DNA of 42,199 nucleotides. Origin: Brevipalpus yothersi (taxonomy: Eukaryota > Arthropoda > Arachnida > Trombidiformes > Tenuipalpidae). The notes below the pieces were generated by a model. That model was not told where the DNA came from, ran no database searches, and saw only the letters and a program-made list of their open reading frames with translations. Below are positions 1-10,307 of this stretch, piece after piece (the stretch's first letter is position 1; the number at the start of each line of letters is the position of its first letter). The translations under genes were made by a program, and so were the position numbers. The stretch is from positions 1 to 42,199 of the forward strand of contig QZCP01000385.1 in NCBI GenBank assembly GCA_003956705.1, read 5' to 3'.

Positions 1-41
1 CAAAAGAATTAAAAGTAAAAGATGGTAAGGGTAAGAGAAGA

Positions 42-1792
42 GTTCCGTTGGGAACCTTATGGGAAGGGTTAACCTCTCACTCAGTCCCAACAAGAAATGT
101 TGTGACTTCTCTTTCAAAAGATCTGTGTTAGAGTCTCCACAAAGTGGATCTGCTTCAATCAAGAATGATACACTTCAATTAGAAGTGAAGCAAAATCAAA
201 TCAAAATGAATACAGACACAACGTGTCTTGATCAACAGTCAAGCAATGACTGAGCCTACCTGGCTTTCACTCACGCTTGCAACTGGAAAAACGGGTTGAG
301 TAGCGCCACTCACGGCGAACTATTAATCTCAAAACTGGATCAAAATGGCTTCAACGGAAGCAGAAACTGAGAACTTACTGGGAACTTCCTGTCCCTGAAC
401 AAAGTGAAGGTTTCACTGGAAATTTCTTTTCCAAGGTGAAACACAATCTTTTCTAGATTGAGACTAAACTAACTGAAAGTTGCAAGTAGTCCTTCTTGTG
501 AACAGCAGCCCTGTTCGAACTAACAAGCGTAAACTGTCCCAATAGCGACCTTTCTGGTTGAATCTATTGGAAGAAAAATTACCCTCAAACCAATTGAATA
601 GTGCCCCTTTCTGGAGTCAAACTAATCAAAATAATCAAACACAAATGATTCCCTTAGAATCAAGTGAGAACTGAAAATGACTTTTCTTAAGTCAATGATC
701 ACTACTGGATCAATCAAACAAATCAAAACTGGACTCTTTCTGAGTCAATCAGTTGAACAAAAATGATTACTACAGAATCAATACGATCCTTTTTGGATCA
801 AAACTTACGATTACTCACTACTTTGCTGATTGCAAAACTGAAAAGAATGATGTTAATAGAGCGAAGCTCTACCCTTAGCGGTCAGTGGAATAAGCAAAAT
901 AAGACAAACAAATGAATCTACCTGATTTGACTTACTTGAAGGGCTCGGCGGTTTCACTACCAAAACCGAGTAAATTACCTTCCAAAAGAATTGCGCTAAC
1001 TTCTGAGCGACTTAACAAGATTGCGCTAAACTATGAGCGACTTAACAAATCAGTATCCGAGAGTGACTGATCAAAACTGTGGTACCAACGGTACAAACAC
1101 AACACAGGATGATACCTGAAGCCTACAGCTTTCCACTGAGACACAAGAATAGATAGAACTTACGATTCACACAAATCAATGCCTACTCGGCATCTCCACC
1201 ATTTGTTGTAGAAATTATCGATCTTAAGATCTAGCCGGTGGCCACACTAGAACTAGAAGAACAATAATCGCTCTTCGACAGACTATGAGGGCCGCTCACG
1301 TCTATCAGGCGTACAATTACCTAAAAGGGTCTGAAGTAGGCACGAACTGTGTGAGAACCACACTGGAGATCACAATGTGATGGGGTATACAAGAGTTTAT
1401 TAATTAAGCAAAAGTTGAGTGGGTAATCGGACAGAGGTTCGGTATGATGAGGGTAAACTACTCTGTAATGAACAGAGGGAATGATGGCCTTTTTATAGTG
1501 GCCAGAGACAACTCTGAAGGAGTTGGCCAAAAGGATTAATCAGAAAAATGACCATTCATTGGTCAAGAGCGATTCCCACGAGAAGTGGTTCGAGGCCAAC
1601 GGCCCAGAGGATCAACTCAGAACATGAGAATAGAGTCCAACGGACTAAGTGGGAAACCATACAAAAGATACCAAAATTGAATTATAATGAAAGTAAATTA
1701 AATAGAAATAAATGAAAAAGGATTAAATAAATGAAAAGCGGCAATCAGCCGAGGCCTCATCGAGGAGGACAGAATTTCCGCTAACAACGGAA
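42..1792. repeat. Array of short perfect hairpins with diverse stems
   Basis: About 35-40 small inverted repeats are packed into 1.75 kb. Ten have exactly a 6-bp perfect stem and a 5-nt loop (17 nt in all): 171-187, 236-252, 417-433, 444-460, 500-516, 646-662, 678-694, 1461-1477, 1509-1525 and 1549-1565. Three have 6-bp stems with 3-nt loops: 214-228, 403-417 and 857-871. Others have 5-bp stems: 42-55, 88-102, 136-148, 297-312, 348-361, 696-712, 732-746, 764-780, 785-799, 1082-1094, 1179-1193, 1349-1363, 1634-1646 and 1776-1792. Larger or nested ones lie at 152-191, 539-570 and 1049-1071, and 1220-1231 is a 12-nt palindrome. Stem sequences differ from unit to unit while pairing is kept. Loops recur as TTTCT, AAC and GAA. 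No open frame runs through the block and no known element was recognised. It could be a structured RNA, part of a transposon or an unusual satellite. Confidence 0.7.
991..1050 (+). repeat. Two-copy tandem repeat of 30 bp inside the hairpin array
   Basis: Positions 991-1020 and 1021-1050 are near-identical 30-bp units. They differ mainly at the loop of a small hairpin (CGCT...AGCG) carried by each unit. This is the only clear direct sequence duplication in the block, and it shows that at least some units can spread by tandem copying. Confidence 0.8.
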
Positions 1793-1827
1793 TAGAATTG
1801 GCCTTAGGACAACTTGAAATAGGAACA

Positions 1828-2075
1828 ATATTATCGAGGATGTGTATCAGTCAATTGAAAAAGCATGGCTCAAATCAGGACCGATAAAATTAACTCCAGT
1901 TTCGAAATTCAACTAGATTTCTGTAAATAGCAAATCGAGGTGAAACTTCCTCATCCCGTGATTGAAATATGTTTGACTTGTACACAGATTGCCGCAAGAT
2001 TATCTGATTTTTAGATATTTAACTCTCGTTTTCTATCATGTTTTAGAGAAGCATCATATAATGAAGGTGTCATAA
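1828..2075. repeat. Dispersed repeat family R1, copy A
   Basis: This stretch matches segments at 12,149-12,283, 12,445-12,610 and 12,786-12,880 at perhaps 70-80% by eye. The shared phrases include one around 'AAATCGAGGTGAAA', a 'CTCATCYCGTGAT' end and a 'CCGTTTTCCATCAT'-like block. Read on the minus strand, the copies share the peptide-like motifs (M)RxFHLDLL and KxDxKRE. In this copy the frame is broken by stops, so it is annotated as a repeat or a decayed coding fragment. I do not recognise the family. Confidence 0.6.
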
Positions 2076-3182
2076 TGCTATGCCAGATACCTCGATGTGA
2101 TGATTTGTGGACCCTTTTGTTGATATTGCAGACTTTACACATTGGAGACAAGCGATATCGAGCGAACTCGACACGGTTCAGAGATCATTGATCTAGACTG
2201 TGTTAAGTTCTATGGAACTCGAAGAATTTTATAAGCATTCCACTCACCAGAATTATACTTGTAGAGTAATCGCCATCAGTTGTTGTAATGAACTGTAGTG
2301 AGACAACCAGTTGAGATTGGAGTCGGCATGTCAGAACTACTGCAGAAACTGCGTGGATAGTGTAGCTTACAGGGGGGAATTCAATCGAGGAAGGATTCAA
2401 TGATATGAAGCATGGGATCATAATTATCCTATTCAGGGTTTGAATTAATTTGCTGCCATTATTGGGACGACCTCTCTCTACTTTTCGAGGGTAGACAGAG
2501 TTTCGAAAAGAGAGGATCCAACTAGAACATGGTAGGGCTTCGTCAACAATGAGCAATAATTGTACCGTGCTCATACTGAGGTGGTTCTGCGAATCGATCA
2601 GATCAAGGATTGTGGACGGGAGAATGGGGGGATCATTGAACACAGCTGATCATTTGTTAGTGTTTAGCAACACTAACAAATAAAAACAAACGAAGCGAAG
2701 CTTTTCTACTCATCAAGAAAAGATCGATCGGTAAAGCTTTAGAATATTTTAATCAAAGTAGATAGAATATGAGTTTCCAAAGTGAGAGTTGAGAATGAAA
2801 TGGAGGAAATGCTGTATGGAGAGACTTCGTTCCAATGAGCTTTCAGAATGAAATATTCTATTCACATGTATGAGCAACCGCAAACTATTGTCAACATAGT
2901 GAGAGAAGGTGGAGTAATCAATGAAAAAATAAAAAAAACAGCTTTCGTGGCTAGCTGAGGTGAAGGTTTGATCATCGTCTTCATAGGATAATGTTAATCA
3001 AATTAATAAAAACTCAAGCACTGACGAAACATCATCTCTACCTAAGGATAATCGTATGGGTGAAGAGGTCCTGAAAGCACTTCTAGGTCACGAGAAGAAT
3101 AGATCAAGTGAACTGGTTATCTCAAAAATATTTGAGGTTCTTCCACCTCTGATTAGGTCTCACACGGCAATTGTGAAAGCGA
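2076..3182. other. No supported gene
   Basis: The only long open frame is on the minus strand at 2,203-2,643 (146 codons). It has no recognisable domain, no start or splice context and a composition that looks non-coding. A frame of this length can arise by chance in AT-rich DNA of this size. Nothing else is seen here. Confidence 0.5.
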
Positions 3183-3263
3183 TGTCATGAACCAGATTTG
3201 AACTCAAACCCCCATCTTGATTGTAAGTGTCTTATCAATCATTCCAATTTGAGAGTGCATCAT
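3183..3263 (-). repeat. tRNA-derived (SINE-like) element, copy 1
   Basis: Its minus strand closely matches the minus strand of 13,335-13,415, sharing the phrase TTGATAAGACACTT followed about 30 nt later by a B-box-like GGTTTGAGTTCAAATC (GGGTTCGAATC in the other copy). The spacing resembles the D-arm and T-arm of a tRNA, but the cloverleaf does not close, so it is read as a decayed tRNA-derived repeat. Confidence 0.45.
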
Positions 3264-3831
3264 TAATCACACATATACATGTATATTAACCTATTCTCAG
3301 TATGAGTTAGAAATAAATATTTCACGCATTTTTCACAAAACTTAACTGCATATATCGGTATAAAGAGGGTTTAAAATTACTAAGGAGCCAGACAACATCA
3401 AAAATGATGGAAAAGTGAGAATTCACCGTTTTAAAAACAAAGGGCAAGACAAGGAATTCTAGAATATGAGGGCGAGATCTGGATGACTCGAAAATGGAAT
3501 GTGTTACATACTCACACATTGAGAGCTCATTCTTTGACAAGAATGAATCATTTTAAGAAAGAAGATTTTTTAAAAGTCTAATTTAAGATTTTTCATCCCC
3601 TATCTATTTTATGAGCCCATGAAGGTCAGCAATCTTGATGAGCTCAAGGGCTGAACTTAATCGATAGATTCATGGAGCATTAATTTCGTCTGCTCCAACT
3701 TGAACCTGGATTCTTACGGAAAAAATTAGCCAATCAAACCATGATATTGTTATTATTGATATCAGTTCAGCCGGTGAGGATGAAATCGGACCTCAATTAT
3801 TATGACAAAAATATCATATAACTGATATATA

Positions 3832-3975
3832 GCTTGCCTGAAGATGTGAATGGTGGACCACTGTGATCAAATGTTAGTCTAGATTGTCCTATCCATCTTT
3901 CTTCGTAAATTCTATTGTGACAAATGGACCTGGCATTTTCATTCGATGAAAACTTCATCAAATTATTTTACTCAA
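3832..3975 (-). pseudogene. Cysteine-bearing exon relic, family R2/R3, copy 1
   Basis: Read on the minus strand, this segment matches the exon-like segment ending at 13,563. Both carry the motif FDHSxPPFxxSG followed at once by a splice-donor position, which is CAG|GTAAGT in the other copy and CAG|GCAAGC here. The matching stretch is open, but the donor is altered and no flanking coding sequence was found. It is probably a dead paralogous exon of an unrecognised gene family. Confidence 0.4.
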
Positions 3976-4325
3976 TTCAATCAGAGAATCACATAAGGAG
4001 AATTTGCGCTGTTAGACACCTGATGAACATGTCTTCATGGAGCAAAATGAAGCATCAGAATTTTTCAAAGTAGGAGCTAAACTAATATCTCAATCAATGA
4101 TGAACAAAAATTGTAAAAATGAAGTGGCTTCAGCAATGCCTATTGAAATAAGCAGACTATTATCAGATATCTGTTGAACAAAATGTATTTTTGTGGGACT
4201 ATAGGGGGTCACTTTTAGAGAATCTTCCATATTCTTTGCTCGTTCTAAAAACTCTTATATAGAATGTTCTGATCCATTTTGTTCATCTGATTTAATATGA
4301 TCATTAAAATTACTGGGATTAGAGT

Positions 4326-4612
4326 TCATTTCTTGCATGATGATCCCAATTCAAATAAGGCATGATATATCAAAGAAAACTGCCTAGAATATAGTTGGAT
4401 CTGGCATTTCCATGGTTCAGTGTGATGGTCTCCAGTGGAAACTTCCAAAAACCTAATTTCCCTGACAGAAAGGTCCGAAAGCTTGAGTTCAATCAAACTG
4501 ATCTCTCGCGAAACAAGACCTCTGTTTACATGATTCACCTTTTCTTGCATGCTGTGTGAATGAGTGAAGGAGGAGAGAGAGCAGTGATCTGCCAATGAAA
4601 GATGCTGCTAGA
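4326..4612 (-). pseudogene. Cysteine-bearing exon relic, family R2/R3, copy 2
   Basis: The minus strand is open for 89 codons (4,326-4,595) and contains the phrase HTEPWKCQI. The DNA at 4,405-4,612 aligns with 5,833-6,053, and the translated order of motifs (EISLI, a hydrophobic stretch, SxG, TEP) is shared. A similar motif order (LSSG, W, CQ) occurs in the exon-like segment at 13.5-13.8 kb. The domain is not recognised and an intact gene model could not be built. Confidence 0.35.
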
Positions 4613-5832
4613 CAAAGATACTTGTAACAAAGGCGATACAACCTTCTGCAATTATTTTCAAGCGTTCTCTCAGAGCAGTTTTCAGTAATCGAAGGTGAGA
4701 TATCGATGCTTCTACCTCTCTCCCAGTGATCGAGCAAGAGAGGAGAACTCACCTTTTTGGTCATAGTAGTTGCACCTTATATTGATTCTGTCTCGATCGA
4801 GTTCACGCTCTTGCGAGTTACCCAAAGTATCAGTTTTTCTTAATGTTGAATCACTGTCGTCGAAGAATAACAGCGGGCTCTTGAAACATGCCAGCTCGAC
4901 CGGATACATTGACACGAGTGCTCCTGATATTGGAAACTGTCTCACATCTCAGCTCCAGCTCCTGTAAGCAATGAACTTTTTGAGGACTGTTTCTATTTAT
5001 ATTTGGTTGTTGTTATCATGGAAAGGAATCTCTTGATATGGCATGAAAGCTGATTTGTATACACAATCAGATTGAATCATCATCCAATCACCTCAAGATT
5101 GGAAGAACTTGAAAAATCCCCAACCCTACAGGATTCCTCATGCATATCAATTTTAAGTCAATTTTTAAGAATAACTGTTCCAATATTAAATGAAAGAATG
5201 CATTCAAAAAAGTTACTTCAAACCCTCAATTGGATATGATGATAAACATATATTCTGAGACTACATTTACTATGGATTCACACCAAACGATGTTCCATCA
5301 GTCATCCAATGTGAAGAATCTGCTCATATAGATTGGTTCGAAATTTTATACTCATTGATAGTAGAATTTATTCATCAACCTTACAGGACTCGATCCTGCT
5401 CTCAACATCAGTGTCAAACCAGAAACTTTCAAGTGACTCTGCTCCTCAATCAAGATCGAGACTTTGAGTTCTCATTGTGACATGTACAACTTTTCATTAG
5501 TTATCGATTCAATTGTGTGATGCCTTTCTTAGCTCGATTTGAGTATCCGACGAAATCAAAATTGTTCGAGGAAGCATGTAGAGCTCACTCACACAAAGAA
5601 TAAATAGTATCATTAATGAGAATCAAGTACCCATCGAGTTGAAGAACTATTACTCACATGTTGAGCAAGATTGAGGTATTCTCGTAGCTGATAGAGTATA
5701 CTCATTCCACTCCCCTTAACTCATCTAGATGTTGTCATCAATAGATTAGAGTATATTTTGTGAGAGGATAGATTGACTCATGATGTGGGTAATAGATTAA
5801 AAAATTACCTTGGGAAGAACTGTGCCTGAAAC
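4613..5832. other. No supported gene; splice-like motifs only
   Basis: A minus-strand segment between an acceptor-like site (4,962-4,964) and a donor-like site (4,751-4,753, AAG|GTGAGT) is not open in any single frame. Another short open piece on the minus strand lies near 5,390-5,460. These may be further decayed exons of the surrounding family, but they cannot be supported as genes. Confidence 0.4.
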
Positions 5833-6053
5833 GCTTTTACGGTTCAGTGCAATACCTTCCCGAAAAAATTCTCGAGACCTTTAACGAATTGTAACCAGGG
5901 ACACGTAACAGCTCTGTTGTAACTAAACTGATCATGATCCCTCACAAGATAACATCCCTAAAAATACGATTCACCTCTTCATGTATGCTGACAAGAGTGT
6001 GCTGAAGAAGAGATAGAGAAGAAATCTGCCTAAAACTGATACATCTAGCATTT
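5833..6053 (-). pseudogene. Cysteine-bearing exon relic, family R2/R3, copy 3
   Basis: It aligns with 4,405-4,612 over about 200 bp at DNA level. The minus-strand translation keeps fragments such as a HEEVNR-like piece and ISLVTTELL...GRYCTEP, but they lie in different frames and are interrupted by stops. It is therefore a dead copy, with a donor-like AAG|GTAAT near 5,808. Confidence 0.45.
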
Positions 6054-7910
6054 GCTCCCAATGCAGCTGACTTTGATCCAAGGACTTAGCACCTTTATGT
6101 ATTCCCCATCTCATCAGATCAGTTGATATGATCTCATCCTCAAACCTACTTTCGGCCCTCCAAGGAAGAGTTTTCTCTTCATCCTTGAACTATTATCAGT
6201 GATCTTTAGCTTGAAATTTTTAGGGAAAATTTTTTGCCATCAATACTAATATGAGTGAGCATTTGATTCCACATGAAAAAAAATCAAAAATGAAACCATC
6301 CATTCAACCAGATGAGTCATTGATTTTGGAATTCTATAATGACATGAATCTCAGACCTTCATGCTTTCAATTCCAACAGTTTATTGCTAACCAGTTTCTA
6401 TTCATTCTAGTGAGTGAAAAGTTCTCTTTCCTACTCAAAATACTCAAAATCAATAATTTACATCTGAAGCCCTATTGCCTCTCAGGCTATCCATGATATC
6501 CTGCCCTGTAGTGTAAAAAAATATTAGTTTGAGCATCTTTCAGCATTTTCTCCTCATTCCTCCTTAATGTGGTCATTACTGTTATTTACCCGATCTATTC
6601 TATTTTTGAACATGGAACCAGTGGTTGAACAATTAAACTTCAATCCATCTCAGTATCTTGAGTGAATTGTCAAAACGGTTTTTATCAATAGATATAACAA
6701 ATATTCTATTGGCTTCTGATGTGTTGAAACTCAATCTCCTGTCAGGAATGACTACTCAGCTACTTCTGTTGCCCAAGTAAGGTGTCTCAATTTGTTCACC
6801 CAGCATCGCTAACAAAACTTTTTCAGACAAACAGATAAACAAAAAAATCTGCATGTTAATGGAGTGGTGATTTTGGAGATGAAGATTCCCTCATCGTTCC
6901 CTTTAAATGGTGTTGATCCTTTACCTTCCACAATGCTGAAGCCTAATCCACTTTGACCACGAACAATTCGATTGCTCTAGTCATCCGCTACACTATAATC
7001 AGGTAAAATTCAGCAGCAGGGAACACGAAAACGTGAAATATTGGTTCTGTTCCTTAGAATCAGCATGACAGCCATTGCGTAAAGATTTTCTCATCAGAGA
7101 ATAATTGTAATAACTCATATATTCGATGGCTGTCATGGATAGTCTGGAAGAGTTAGTCTATTCAATATCCTTTTGGTCGAAATGATTCACCGAATATCCC
7201 AAATGGAGTGAGGATTTCCATCCTGTTCTGAACAGCTTTTTGGTTTGAGGAGCGTATTCTTCTCCTCAAAAATGCTTAAATTCCAATAAAAACTGAGCGT
7301 TCTAGAAAATACAGAGATCATACATGTATAATGCAAATTGTTATGCATCAAACAGGAAATGCAGGAAACGGTTGCATCGAAGGTTTGACAGAGCCTTTGG
7401 TTCTATAGGCTTTCGTCTATTTCTCCTCGAATCTGACCTGCAGTTGGAACTTTTTGCACCAAAATCTAAGAACATCAGCTGGAGTTGCTACCAATGGAGT
7501 CAAGGTGGTTGCTCGAAATGTGGCTGATGGGACCTCTAGTATTCCACAACTAGATGATGATCTACTCCGCAATGCTGATTGTAGGCTATCAAAAGATTCT
7601 GAATCCAGCTGAGCTCCCCTTGCAGGATTGCTACATCAACACTCTTCAATGAGTACCTGTGTGATCGGGTCTCCTCTTTTTGTCCTGGTCCTACTCCTGT
7701 CAAAGCTACATGCTGTATTAAATAAGCATTGTCTGGCTCACTTTCTCACGCATGAAGAACTTTATTTACTATTTTCTAGATTGACTCATTTGTTGATGTT
7801 GAGAAGCATGATTTAACCATGCGCTTTATCAGATGTGCCACTTTGTCAGTGATTAGCTAGTAACTAGAGCTCAAAGTCATCGTTTTGGTAGAGAATTTTT
7901 CAGGTAGTTA
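6054..7910. other. No supported gene
   Basis: Short open frames exist on the plus strand (6,251-6,496, 7,324-7,527, 7,628-7,816), but none shows a recognisable domain, a good start or consistent splice sites. No microsatellite and no clear copy of the repeat families was seen here. Confidence 0.45.
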
Positions 7911-8201
7911 AGATTTCAGCTGATGATTAGCCTCTGGAAAGTATGCTTTACTGATGGATGAGACAGAACACAGCTTATTTCCATCTGTTGTCTGTACATA
8001 AGTTCTTGGAAAAGTTGTCAAAGTCTGTCATACATATCTTCTCCTCTTAGTCGTGCCATTGGTGAGTATGTTCCAAATAAAAGAATTCCGAATCGCATCT
8101 TTGGTCACTTCAAGGTCATCTTCTGAGTGCTTGACTAGAGAAACTGCTGCTTCTCCAAAGATTTCAGTGCCAAGAGTGCTCAAGCTGTGGCTCAATAGAA
8201 T
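7911..8201 (-). pseudogene. Exon-like minus-strand segment with one in-frame stop
   Basis: A good acceptor (pyrimidine-rich, ending TTCTTTCAG) lies just before 8,201. From there the minus strand is open for 57 codons to a TGA at 8,028-8,030, then for 39 more codons in the same frame to a TAA at 7,908-7,910. The first part contains the phrase LSTLGTEIFGEAAVSLVKHS. Either the TGA is the true end of a gene or the exon is disabled by it. The product is not recognised. Exon-like pieces at 8.6-8.84 kb and 9.54-9.73 kb on the same strand could belong to the same gene, but their phases do not join cleanly. Confidence 0.3.
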
Positions 8202-8319
8202 CTGAAAGAAGAATATTTTTCATGAAGGATACAGAGCAATATCTCACCTTCAGCTTTATGCACTACACAAATTAATTGAGAACGAAGTTTTTACTTATAT
8301 TTTGAAGCTATTATGGTCA

Positions 8320-8401
8320 CGATGATCGTTCACTTGCTGTCATTTTGAAAATATTGCGCATAGAGTATCAGCGTAAATAGCTGTTCTCTGTCTATTCGTC
8401 A
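8320..8401 (-). repeat. Diverged duplicate of 8,624-8,704 (family R4, copy 1)
   Basis: The DNA matches 8,624-8,704. On the minus strand both read as a peptide with an RQxxAI...DTxCxIF pattern, and both are followed by GTGAA at the same relative place. This copy has stops on both sides, so it appears to be the dead one. Confidence 0.45.
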
Positions 8402-8623
8402 AGTTTCAAGAAGGAACTCATTTTCATCAGAATCTATCATGATAAATGGCATTGAGGAATGAGGATAAAGTAGAACTGTTGTGAGCAGTATTTTATCAGT
8501 TGAAGATGATGAAAGTTTTCAAAATACAATAAGATACCCACAATGGATGAAGGAATTTTTCTCAGGGTTGCGCTTCATGTGATTCCGACATGGAACGTCC
8601 TCATACAATGCTTGTTATGATCT

Positions 8624-8843
8624 CGATGATCATTCACTTAATATCGAAGAATATTATGCATCTAGTATCAGGATCAATGATTGCTTCTTGCCGTTCAAAT
8701 TCGGAATAATCCTGCTCTTTATAGACTCCCAAATAAGATGGAATTGAGAACTCAAAAAATAATCGAATACTGTTTGGAGTAGTATTTTTCTTTTCAAGGA
8801 GATGATTGTTATCATCAAAATTCTGTGAGATACTCATATTCAA
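8624..8843 (-). pseudogene. Possible exon or exon relic, unknown product (family R4, copy 2)
   Basis: The minus strand is open for 69 codons (8,634-8,843), ending FFDIK with a donor-like AA|GTGAAT at the end. The start is uncertain: an acceptor-like CACAG lies inside the open frame. No domain is recognised. It is the better-preserved member of a local duplication with 8,320-8,401. Confidence 0.3.
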
Positions 8844-8904
8844 ATGGCTAACTTCTCTTGCGATTCAGTTTCGTGAGATTTTGACATGAAATATCTTCAT
8901 CTGA

Positions 8905-8972
8905 TGGGAATCGAACTCTCTAACCAAAGAGGATCCGCCTTTAGGAGTTGCGCCAACTTTACCAACTCACAT
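8905..8972 (-). repeat. tRNA-like sequence (Leu/Ser-type relic)
   Basis: The minus strand contains, in tRNA order, a D-arm-like GTTGGTAAAGTTGGCGC, a region resembling an anticodon arm, and a T-arm-like GAGTTCGATTCCC with a good B box. The 3' acceptor half does not pair with the 5' end and the anticodon arm has extra bases. It is therefore a tRNA pseudogene or the head of a tRNA-derived SINE, not a working tRNA. Confidence 0.4.
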
Positions 8973-9537
8973 TGTCAGTATATTTCTCATTAGAGAAACC
9001 ATGGGACAATTCCTTCCTATCTCTCTCAAAAAAATGCTTAAAAATAGGATCTGAATTATTTCATATTGACTGTCATCGAGGTTCTATTTTATAGAGAACG
9101 CTCTCAGTTTTCAATTGCGAAACTCATTCATCAAGAGTGCCAAAAGCAGAACGTCCAGGGTTTTACACAACTTATTCAAAACTTCAGTCGTGAAAGAAAT
9201 ATAATAGGTTTATGCTGAGGAAATTCCAATAAATCATAGAAATGGGGTGAGAGATTTTATTAAGCTAAGCTCTCGCTCCAATTTCATCCTCTCCCCTGAG
9301 ATTCATTTATCGGCTAAGTCGCTAAATATTGTACAAAGTGGGCTATCTGATATACATATCCGGTCTGTTAGTGAGCTTAGATTAATTTACTTTCACAATA
9401 ATTCTCAAACCTAAGCTCTACTTCGGGTTCAAGTTATCTATCTAAATACATCACAATATTGTACTTTCCTCGTGGTGATAGATTCAATTTTCAATTGATT
9501 TCAGTTGTAACCATTATTCGAAAACTGATTAACTAAC
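8973..9537. other. No gene recognised
   Basis: AT-rich sequence with no long open frame, microsatellite or recognised repeat. Confidence 0.5.
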
Positions 9538-9728
9538 CATTTAATGACTTGATCTCACGAATCATGAGAGATTGTTGGTCAGCTTCCAATTCGAGGAGGA
9601 ACCAAGTCTTAGCGAAAGTTGTATCCTTATCCATGTGAACTTTTTGAATAGGTATGTCGAGAGAAATCAAAAACTTTCTCTCGTCAATCGTTGAAAAATA
9701 ATATTGCAAATATATCAGGGAAACATAT
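9538..9728 (-). other. Candidate internal exon on the minus strand, unknown product
   Basis: This 191-nt segment is bounded by an acceptor (pyrimidine-rich, ending TTTTAG, before 9,728) and a donor (ATG|GTTAGT after 9,538) and is fully open for 63 codons between them. The peptide is mixed and soluble-looking, with phrases such as FSTIDERKFLISLDIP and LLELEADQQ. No family is recognised. A tiny 48-nt segment at 10,201-10,248 on the same strand is likewise bounded by CAG splice sites and open. Its donor phase (1) does not match this exon's acceptor phase (2), so the two cannot be joined directly. Confidence 0.3.
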
Positions 9729-10307
9729 CTAAAAGTGATCAAGATAATGATTACAGAACATTCATTTATTGTAAGTTAAAAGGCAAAAAATTAGTTTTAA
9801 TCCTTTGATGAGTCATTTCGGCTATTTTATTTAGACCAATCATCCCCTGGGAATCTATGAATACTTCTACAGTCCATTAAAAACATTTAGTAATTCTTAA
9901 ACCTTTTGGCTAAGCTCAAAATAATCCTATAGAAACGTTGCTAACATATGACAGAACTGCTATCACGGAAGTGCTGTCAAGATAAAATTATGGTCATATG
10001 GCTTTATGGAAACTATCTGCAAAGGCTAAAAATGTTCATATTCATAATTAAGCAATATTCGAACACCCAAGAGACTTCCTCTTATTAATATTTTCAGAAA
10101 GAAATTCTTATTCACACTGTACTTGGATTTCTCACTGTGCCATATTTATCATTCTGTTCTTCCATCTCATGTCACAAATCGTAATTACAACCACATTTAC
10201 CTGTGAGTTGGCATTTAAAGCTATTTTCGAACGCAAAATCTTCAATTTCTGTGAATACCCTTTTTAGAACATGAATAAATTATTTAAGTTTCCGTCCTCA
10301 TTTTTAG

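Noticed and set aside
991..1050. CRISPR-like direct repeats in the hairpin block
   Set aside because: Only two adjacent 30-bp units with no spacers, in a genome with spliced eukaryotic genes. A CRISPR array is excluded.
42..1792. Hairpins as microRNA precursors
   Set aside because: Stems of 5-7 bp are far too short for pre-miRNA processing.
2203..2643. 146-codon minus-strand open frame
   Set aside because: No domain, no homology recognised, no supporting splice or start context. One frame of this length is not surprising in 42 kb of AT-rich DNA.
4753..4961. Minus-strand segment between acceptor and donor consensus sites
   Set aside because: Each of the three frames contains a stop inside the segment, so it is not an intact coding exon.
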